Source: Strongylocentrotus droebachiensis (lineage: Eukaryota > Echinodermata > Echinoidea > Camarodonta > Strongylocentrotidae). From it: a DNA stretch of 64,000 nucleotides. The translations under genes and the position numbers were made by a program. Shown piece after piece: positions 56,331 to 64,000 of the stretch (position 1 is the first letter of the stretch; each line of letters starts with the position of its first letter). Under the pieces are notes generated by a model that was given only the letters and a program-made list of their open reading frames with translations, searched no databases and was not told where the DNA came from. Location of the stretch: assembly GCA_035222895.1 (NCBI GenBank), contig JAVYIG010001809.1, forward strand, positions 1 to 64,000, in the 5' to 3' direction.

Positions 56331-56689
56331 GCAATTAGTTGAACCGCTAAACTTCCTCCAGCTGTAACGCCTTAGGAAATACTCTAATATGGCTAAGTGT
56401 ATCACACGGGTTAATTGCTCTGCTTCCAAGATGGCTGATTGATCAAATAAGTTTATTGAAAACGAATAATTAGCTTTTGTTTGGGTTAATATAAGGAATT
56501 TGAACAAAATCTACAGTTTTTCATTACGTCCTAATCAACATTTACATGTTACAAAAATTATGTTTGTCATTATTTTGAGGGATCCACATTTTACAAGCTC
56601 TGCTTTTCAGTGGATCCCTCCATTTCCATATGTTTAACTTCAAAAACTATACACAAAAACTATTACACTGGATATTCATGTATCTTTCT

Positions 56690-56808
56690 ATTTTATAACT
56701 TTAAACCATGTAAATCGTATTTTATTATTAAATTGTATATGTGATTTCTTGTCAAAATCACTGTTCTGTTGGAGTTGAAAAATAAAACTGAAACTGAAAC
56801 TGAAACAT
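56690..56808 (+). mobile_element. Probable LINE 3' end with TGAAAC tail
   Basis: AATAAAACTGAAACTGAAAC plus one more unit closes an AT-rich 3' UTR-like stretch (GTAAATCGTATTTTATTATT). No coding part was recognised upstream. Confidence 0.55.
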
Positions 56809-57721
56809 ACTGTACAATGTTGCTACTTTCAAAACAAATTTATTCAATGACTTAAGTTTAAACATTCATAAGTTCGTTATATTTATTGTCTAATTCGTGT
56901 CAAGCATTAATGTGTTTCTTTCTTTCGTCTGTTTGATATAAGTATACAACTTGCTATCAAGATCGAGTCCAGGTTATACTGCACCAATCTCCATACTAGC
57001 CCTGACGTATAGTTCCCCCCCCCCCATGGCCTCGTCATCAAGTTATCTAATCTTATCTCATTGCTGTCTAATTTTATCTCATTAAGTTCCGCAGACGTTC
57101 GTATTCATTCGAGCTATAATGAACGTGTGAACTTCACGCTGCCACGCCTTCGTCTTAGAATAACTTACATCAATTTGATTTTTCCGGGACGACTTCGATA
57201 AGGAGACGCTCAATTTTCCTCAGTTGCAGCAATTATAAGATTTTCCAGGATTATATAGATACTTCTTCTCCTTGTCTCTGACTTGCTTAATTTTCAACAA
57301 CAAAAATCCTCCTCTCTCCAGCGCTCTTTATTTTTATTTCTCGCTCACCTTCTTTCTTAGATTCCCCTCTCCCATGTCTCCCTCATTTTCTATCACACAG
57401 CACAAAAAATCTCAACTTATGTAAACAAACACACAAACAAACAAACCAAATAAAACACAAAATAACAGACAAAGAAATAGGACAAACACAACAACAAACC
57501 AACCAATCAGACAAACAAACACAAGTGGAAAATAAGGACGTGTAGTAATGGACCGGTTGAGCCATTTAAGAAAGGCATTAAGGTGACTCACGAAAAATAT
57601 GCATTGACCAAAAAGAAAACAATAAAACAAACAAAAATAAACAAAACAACAAAACAAACAAAAGCATACACTATTGAACATGAACATGACCATTATTTAC
57701 TGATAAAAGTTAATTCCTAGT
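56809..57721. other. No gene seen
   Basis: Includes a C run at 57016 and an AAACAAACA-type simple repeat at 57420-57530 and 57610-57660 that produces a Cys/Val/Phe-rich artefact frame on the minus strand. Confidence 0.6.
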
Positions 57722-57899
57722 CAGGGGCGTACGAAGAATTTTTTTGAGGGAGGGGGGGGGGGTCTAAATTTGAAAATCGCGCCAAAAAATTTCGCAACGA
57801 CTCAGCAAGCCGCTGAATAAGCGGCGGGGGGGGGGGGGGGTAAGGTCATCTTTTAAAAAATTGAGGGGTCCCCCCCCCCCCCCCCTGCGTACGCGCCTG
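57722..57899. mobile_element. hAT-like MITE with perfect 8-bp target duplication
   Basis: TTCCTAGT at 57714-57721 and 57900-57907 flank a 178-bp element with ends CAGGGGCGTACG and mirrored CGTACGCGCCTG. The interior has long G and C runs. Confidence 0.9.
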
Positions 57900-57907
57900 T
57901 TCCTAGT

Positions 57908-58938
57908 ATTCAAAAACGACTTCACGACTAAAGGGGAATCACCCTTCATTCGGTCTCGAAGCAAGGTGATTGAACACTGGGTGTGGCATCGCACGGGACT
58001 GACCCCACTAATCCGGAGAATTAGGAACGTCTTCCCTTTCGCTACTACGGTACCTATGGTCGTTTGCTACTTGCACCTACACGTGACAGTGTGTATAAGC
58101 TATAGCTATTGACAATCTCAGTGTATTTGAGTTCATATACATGTACATGAATATATATCTTACCATTATATCCCCAACGTGTTAGTAAATATATGTATAT
58201 AATAATTGTAGCCTATATAATTATATGAATCTTATCATATTTTCGCATAATGCCTAAGAGCATATCCCCATCATTTAAAATTCTCGTAAACTTGCATGTA
58301 TAGATGCTGGAAATTGGGAAGAATAAGCTATTAGTATTTGAGTTAACAATTATGAATCTTATCATTATGTTGTCAAAATGGCATAGAGCAGAGCAGAGCA
58401 GAGCACTATCATTAAAAAATCTCACAGGCTTGCATGTATAGATGCTGGAAATTCAGAACATGAAGCATAATGTCAAAAATAGAAGCTCTTTCAAAATCAC
58501 ACATGATTGATGACAAACTCAAAGCTTAATCCGTTCACCCATTCCCCCATTCCAGATTCTTATCATATTTTGCCATTTCACAAAATTGTACACATTTTCC
58601 CATTAAGAAAACATATAATAATAATAATCCTTTCTTGACTGTACATGACATATATTAGTTATCTTGACCACTGTTAACCACGCTAATCCCTACTAAAACT
58701 AATGCTACAATCCACATTTACTCAACATGATGGAGATGATTTTTGTATACATCAATACCCTTGAAGGAAACCTCACCCCAAGAAATAACTTATTCTGAGA
58801 GAGGCATAATTAGGCAAGGATCATAATATACAGTTGTGAAGTCGTGTATTAAGTAAATGTATTCAAATGTATGGATGCTTCCTTCCAAGATGTGTGGTGA
58901 TGAAGCATTTTATTCAACTGCTCTAATCCTTTTTACTA
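57908..58938. other. No gene seen
   Basis: AT-rich. A short direct repeat GCATGTATAGATGCTGGAAA occurs at about 58295 and 58432. Confidence 0.6.
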
Positions 58939-59264
58939 CAATAAGGGAGTTTACAGATACAATCTGCACATGGGCAGATAAAGGTCATTTGTACCAAAAA
59001 GGTAAAACCCACCAGAGATGAATACTGGATATGCGCTCATGGAAATTATGTAACATTATTCATTTATGCACCAACGGTACATTCTAAGATACGCAGGTGG
59101 AAGTATTCTTTTCAAGAGGGCAAACAAAAGGTATTCATGAAGCACACCTAGGACTTTGGCAGTTATTATTCTAAGATGCTCAAAGTGGAACTTCTCCATG
59201 TGTAAAAGATCTGTGGATATTTGGGGTCATTTGTACCATGTGCTATCTGTAAACTCCCTTATTG
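58939..59264. repeat. Family K element with perfect 21-bp terminal inverted repeats
   Basis: The left end 58939-58959 (CAATAAGGGAGTTTACAGAT and one more base) is exactly mirrored at 59244-59264. GGTCATTTGTACCA occurs near both ends. No coding frame. Confidence 0.85.
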
Positions 59265-60412
59265 CCAGAACGCAAATTGAATAAATAAGTTAGTGCTCTC
59301 CTGGAGTGAAGGTTTCTCATAAATGAAATAGATTTGTCAACTGCTATGTTTTAGGATCTTAAAATGACTTACAATTGGTCCCTTGTTATATATATTTTTC
59401 ATCAAATATATCTTCTCAGCTATGATATTTTCTCATTGAATTTTTCTTTTTTTATTGATTTGAAAAGTCTTTCCAACTAAAGCTTGGTTCATGATACAAT
59501 AACAATAACAACTGGTACATCACATTTTTAAGAAAATGGCTGTACCTATGTCATGCTAGAAATACATTACATAATGCCGAGAATATCTTCATTTAATATA
59601 TATTTCTTGACTCTTGTACATTTTCGGTAAGGAATTTTGTGCATCAAAGGGCAGGAATACATCTCCTTTTCAGAATATCTAAACTTATTTTTTGGGGTTA
59701 GTTCTCTTGCCGTTGCCAATGTCATTTCCGAAAAAACACACATAGACCTACGATATTAAGGAGACATCAAATTGTGAACGAAATATTATTTTTGGCCGCG
59801 CTACGTATGATAAAAGGCCATTTTGTAATGTAACCAAAATTGTATACATGGATACGAATTATTTAATTAAATTGTTACGAATAACTGTATTCCAGTAGCC
59901 AGAATTCAAATTGCATACATTAGTCGTTGCTAGGTAGAATTCCCCTACTTAACGACACGCAATATATGCAGTTTACATTCTGACTATTAAAATACAGTTA
60001 TTCATAACAGGTGAATGAAATGATTAGTGTCGAGACACTTCACAACTAGACGTATGCATTACATTTGGTTACATTACGGAAATAGCCAAGAAACATTCAT
60101 CCTTGATACCAAGGGAACTTTGGTTCCCTTTAAACCCTGCCTACATGTTGTCTGGCAGTATGGTACCATTCAAGTCGTGCTTGTGTTCATCGAATGTGAT
60201 TATCACCCGTGTAGATGGAAAGCTTTTGCTTAATTAGCGGATATTAACGATTAGACACACTCTCTCTACGTTTGCCTAGAGGAAACGTGATGCCATGATG
60301 AGACTACAAATGCATTTATATCACGATGGGGGAGGGGAAGGGGGGGGGGGGGGAGGGGGTCGATCTATTTTTAGGATGGGGGAGGGGGCGGCGGTGATGG
60401 CTAACAGATTAA
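59265..60412. other. No gene seen
   Basis: AT-rich with a G run at 60328-60359. Short frames only. Confidence 0.6.
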
Positions 60413-61017
60413 AGGGCCACTGTAACCCAACTTACAAAGCATTTCAAAACATGAATACACCTCTATACTTATTAATATTCCAGCCTCTGATTTTTTTGAA
60501 AATCTCTAAATTGACCAAAAAAATGATAATAACCATCTATTTTCACAGTTCTCACGCTTGCTGGGCTACGCCCCTCGAAAAAAGGTAATACGGTCACGCA
60601 TTTGACGACATTGCAGGCATGTCCGATTTGTCCTACAACTAAGGATCTTACATTAGGAATGACGAATTTGCCAGAAACGTACTGGGATTATCAAGTGCAT
60701 ATTATTTTTCGGATAAATGTCTTTTCTCCTGCTCCAATTAATATCATAGTTTGCCTTTTTAAAGACATTTTAATGCCTAAATCACCCTCCTTTTCACCGG
60801 AGAGGCTCCTGCAGTGACGTCATAAACAGTTGCGCAATACAGCCCCGAAATTGGGTTTTTTTTCCTGAGCAATGTGAGTCGTCATTTTTAAAGCTAGATT
60901 CCAGAATTATTGATGATTTCTCAGAAAAATCATTGTCACGTTCGGAATCTCTGTCAAAATTTGTTCTACATGTCTTGTTTTCATTTTTTTTTAGCCCTTT
61001 TTGGTTAGAGTGGCCCT
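60413..61017. mobile_element. TTAA-flanked element with AGGGCCACT ends
   Basis: TTAA at 60409-60412 and 61018-61021 flank a 605-bp element with ends AGGGCCACTGTAACCCAA and mirrored TTGGTTAGAGTGGCCCT. No transposase frame. Confidence 0.8.
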
Positions 61018-61749
61018 TTAATATGATGCATACAATGCACATTCGGTATTCAATATCGAAGAAGCGACTGCCCCAACACTACAATAGCCCCCCTCTCCTC
61101 GGATCAACTTTAAAGTCAGGGAGAAAACAGACTTTAAACAAAATGTAGCCCCTAGTCAGTCTAAGTATCATGAGAACTATTAACAACCTTTTCATTATCA
61201 TCTTATCCTCATCATCGCATAATCACAAACAATTGCCTTCGTATTTACCCTCCTGATCATCATCCTCATCATCGTCGTCATCATTATTCTTTTTTATCAT
61301 AACCTTTTTTCTCTCTGAAGGAAATTTAGAAATATTGTTGTGGAAAAGAAAAGAAATAATTGGAAATTTATATGTAAGCTAGTCGAGGAAATTGTAAAAA
61401 TTTCATGTGCGATTTTTTGAAATGTGAAAATATCATTTTTTGAATAAATAAAATTATCATCATGCACCATCATCATCATCCTTATTTTTTTTGGTGCATA
61501 ATTTACAGATGAAGACTAAAAAAAAAAAGGAAAACAAAACCAAACAGCAAGCTGTAAGTTGAAAAAAGTGCAAAACTTTAGTCATAAATGTAATTTTTAT
61601 CGCATTAGGTTTGCCAAAGATATTCTATAATAAGAATGGTCTTTTTCTCCTTGTTTGCATGTAGTCACGTCTTCCCTGCTTGGTTGTCTCCAAATGGCTG
61701 ACACTGTGACACATCATCTAAATCTGGAGCGAGACTGCTGTCAACTGTT

Positions 61750-62090
61750 TCTCACCATCATTACCACCGTTCACGACTTTCAAAACCATCATCGTCTAAA
61801 TCATAATCATCATCATCACCATCACTGTTGCTGCCATCATTACTGTTATCACCATTATCATCATTGTCGTCATCATTTTCATCCTCTTGATCAGTGTTAT
61901 TATTATCATCGTCGTCGTCGTCATCATCATTATTCATCTTGTTTATTCGGAACAATGTAATCGATATATATATATATCATCACGCTACTTTCGCCTGCTC
62001 ATCACAATACTCCATCATCATCGTCACCACCACCACCATCATCATCGTCAAATTTATCATCATCATCACCAGCAGCAGCAGTAACTTTCA
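61750..62090. repeat. ATC/CAT trinucleotide microsatellite tract
   Basis: Imperfect (ATC)n/(CAC)n runs in two blocks, 61785-61945 and 62005-62083. These produce His-, Asp- and Ser-rich artefact frames. Confidence 0.95.
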
Positions 62091-62302
62091 ATTTACGCAT
62101 ACTTAACTAGAAACGCACATTAAAACATAATTCGTAAGGAACGCAAGCAACAGGTTTAAAAGTTCAATATTTTAGTCATATTACAGATAACGATCTTAGC
62201 TTTTTTGGTTTGCTGAGCAGTTTGTCTCGCACGAATCTTCTTTCTTTTTGCGTGTAATCACGTCTTCGTTGGTTGTCTATCAACGACTGGCTGACGAGAC
62301 TG

Positions 62303-62433
62303 GGGCCCGTTTCTCGAAACCGTCATAAGTCTAACTTCTTGACTATCCCATTGAAACGTTGTTATAGAATTAACACGCGTGTCAATGGGATAGTCAAGAA
62401 GTTGGACTTGTGACGGTTTCGAGAAACGGGCCC
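62303..62433. repeat. Family J foldback element
   Basis: Arms GGGCCCGTTTCTCGAAACCG and mirrored CGGTTTCGAGAAACGGGCCC, continuing through AACTTCTTGACTATCCCATT and its mirror. A 131-bp near-perfect foldback. Confidence 0.9.
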
Positions 62434-64000
62434 TTGGTGTCAACTGTTAAATCTTCGGTTAGATCATCATTAGATCTTAAAGATTACCTCACACAAGGCT
62501 GTTTTAATATAATTTCCTCCCATTTTCTGTTTATGCCACTCACATATTTAGGGGGTTCATTCAGCCTGTGCCCTTACTTTTAAAACCCAATTGACATACA
62601 CTTTAGGTATACTACCTTAAAATATTATACCCTTTAATTAAAATTCCTGACCAGAAGGCTCCTAAGAATATCATAAAAGTGTGGTTGTTGGAGATTATTC
62701 GAGAAAATTATAACCCAAAGGTGTAATTTTTTTTTATTTATTCATTTAATTATTCATTTATTTATTTATCAAACTATTTATTCATTCATTTAGAATAATA
62801 CTTATCTATATGTTTATTTATTTTAGGGGGTGTTGCCTATAGTGTGCCCCATTTACAAAATCCGGGATCCGGCCACCTCTTCGCAATCTTGTTGATACTG
62901 ATATGGATATGTTAGAGAGATAGAAAGACCTATCTTTTATAAGGCCATGGAAAAATGTTCCTCATTATGACCCCAAAAAAATAAATTGAATTTGTTACAT
63001 GTGTATTAACTAATTTATTCATATTTCTTTGAGTCTGATTTTGTCCTGAATCTCGTAATTCAATGGAGGTGCGAATACAAAACAAAATCTCTTGACCCAG
63101 ACTTAACCTTTGTGCCAGAAAAAAACACAATAGTTGAATCATAAATATGAAAATCATAAACATATAATCATTATATTGAATTACGACTGCATGACTCTCA
63201 AATACACCCGGAATATGATTATCACGACCAATGTTTATTTCATAAAAGTCCCTTATTCACGCACAATGGCTATACCGCAAATTCAACATCTGGTCATAGT
63301 TATTTTGAGACATCGCCCGTTATTTGTCAATACTTTTTGAGAGAATAAGAATTATGAACCCTTGAACGGCTTTTTTGCTCCTGATGTAAATATTATTTGA
63401 AGCGTGTCTGTTTTGCCTTTGATACTCTAAGAAAATGAAATGAAATGACTGGGAAGGAACGGGGAAAGATTGAGTTAGTAAGTTGGACAGAAAGTTAGAT
63501 AGATAGATATATGGATATATGAATTGATATGTAAATTAATAGATAAATAAAGGAATAGATGCAAATAATTTGCGATTAATATAAACTCTTTGTCAGACGT
63601 GGCCCACAAAACATAATCTTATGCTTTTCGGAATTTGCAAACTGTATCTAAAACTTATATATCTTTAAAATAATATTTGTATATCTTTATATTCGTGATT
63701 CTTCAACAAAAGTTTTCCATGTTGAAAAAAAAACTTGTTCTAAATACAACCTTGCACATGTTTTATATCAATCATCAAACATATCACAATCATCATGACT
63801 AGATGTATAATGATTATATATCTCTGAAAACATTAGTCCTTCAGTCCCAGACAGGAACATGCTCACATACTTCATCGTGAATCTTGACACGATTCATGTT
63901 ATTTCCGCAGGGAGGATAAAGTACTCTCCCTCTTCTTATATCCCCAGTTAGTCATCGGATCCATCAAGAACAATTGTCGCCAAAGAGAAATGATTTTTTG
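62434..64000. other. No gene seen to window end
   Basis: AT-rich with a TTTATTCATTT-type simple repeat at 62735-62825 and a GATAGATA run at 63497. No supported frame or RNA. Confidence 0.6.

Noticed and set aside
61750..62106. His/Asp-rich small proteins
   Set aside because: Translations of an ATC trinucleotide microsatellite.

Overview
This is a eukaryotic (metazoan) genomic window. Genes are split by GT/AG introns, intergenic DNA is AT-rich, and it is full of microsatellites, tRNA-headed SINEs, non-LTR retrotransposon ends and short inverted-repeat (MITE-like) elements. The repeat style, the intron density and the gene content suggest a marine deuterostome, most likely a sea urchin or other echinoderm. 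That assignment is inference, because no species-specific marker can be read.

Three protein-coding genes are supported. (1) On the minus strand, 8796 to 3019, is an eight-exon DDI1/DDI2-family gene of 464 aa. It has an N-terminal ubiquitin-like domain, a helical domain, a retroviral-like aspartic protease domain with D-S-G-A and a C-terminal UBA domain. (2) On the plus strand, 12691 to 26162, is a thirteen-exon DNAJC16 orthologue of 756 aa. It has a signal or anchor peptide, a J domain with HPD, a thioredoxin-like domain with C-F-N-C, a transmembrane segment and a conserved C-terminal region. The two genes are divergent neighbours about 3.9 kb apart. DDI2 and DNAJC16 are also close neighbours in human (1p36), so this looks like ancient microsynteny. 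(3) On the minus strand, 48788 to 46671, is a single-exon gene for a 705-aa type I membrane protein. It has a signal peptide, three Ig-like domains, a Thr/Asn-rich mucin-like stalk, a TM helix, a tyrosine-free tail and a C-terminal PDZ-ligand-like S-I-L. I do not recognise an orthologue.

The DNAJC16 introns show repeated local duplication. Two stop-containing relics of exon 12 sit in front of the working exon 12, and a relic of the exon 10 acceptor sits in front of exon 10.

The rest (about 26.2-46.6 kb and 49-64 kb) is gene-poor. It holds dispersed repeat families, several present in two to six copies within this one window: a foldback family next to GGGCCC-type ends (A), a TTTCACAAAGACTAAG-ended family (B), TTAA-flanked elements (H and relatives), two hAT-like MITEs with perfect 8-bp target duplications, tandem SINEs, LINE 3' ends, and tandem duplications of 430, 104, 94 and 36 bp. 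I found no convincing new defence, mobile or RNA system. The best leads for a second look are the DNAJC16 exon relics, the orphan Ig/mucin receptor and the TTAA-element group.
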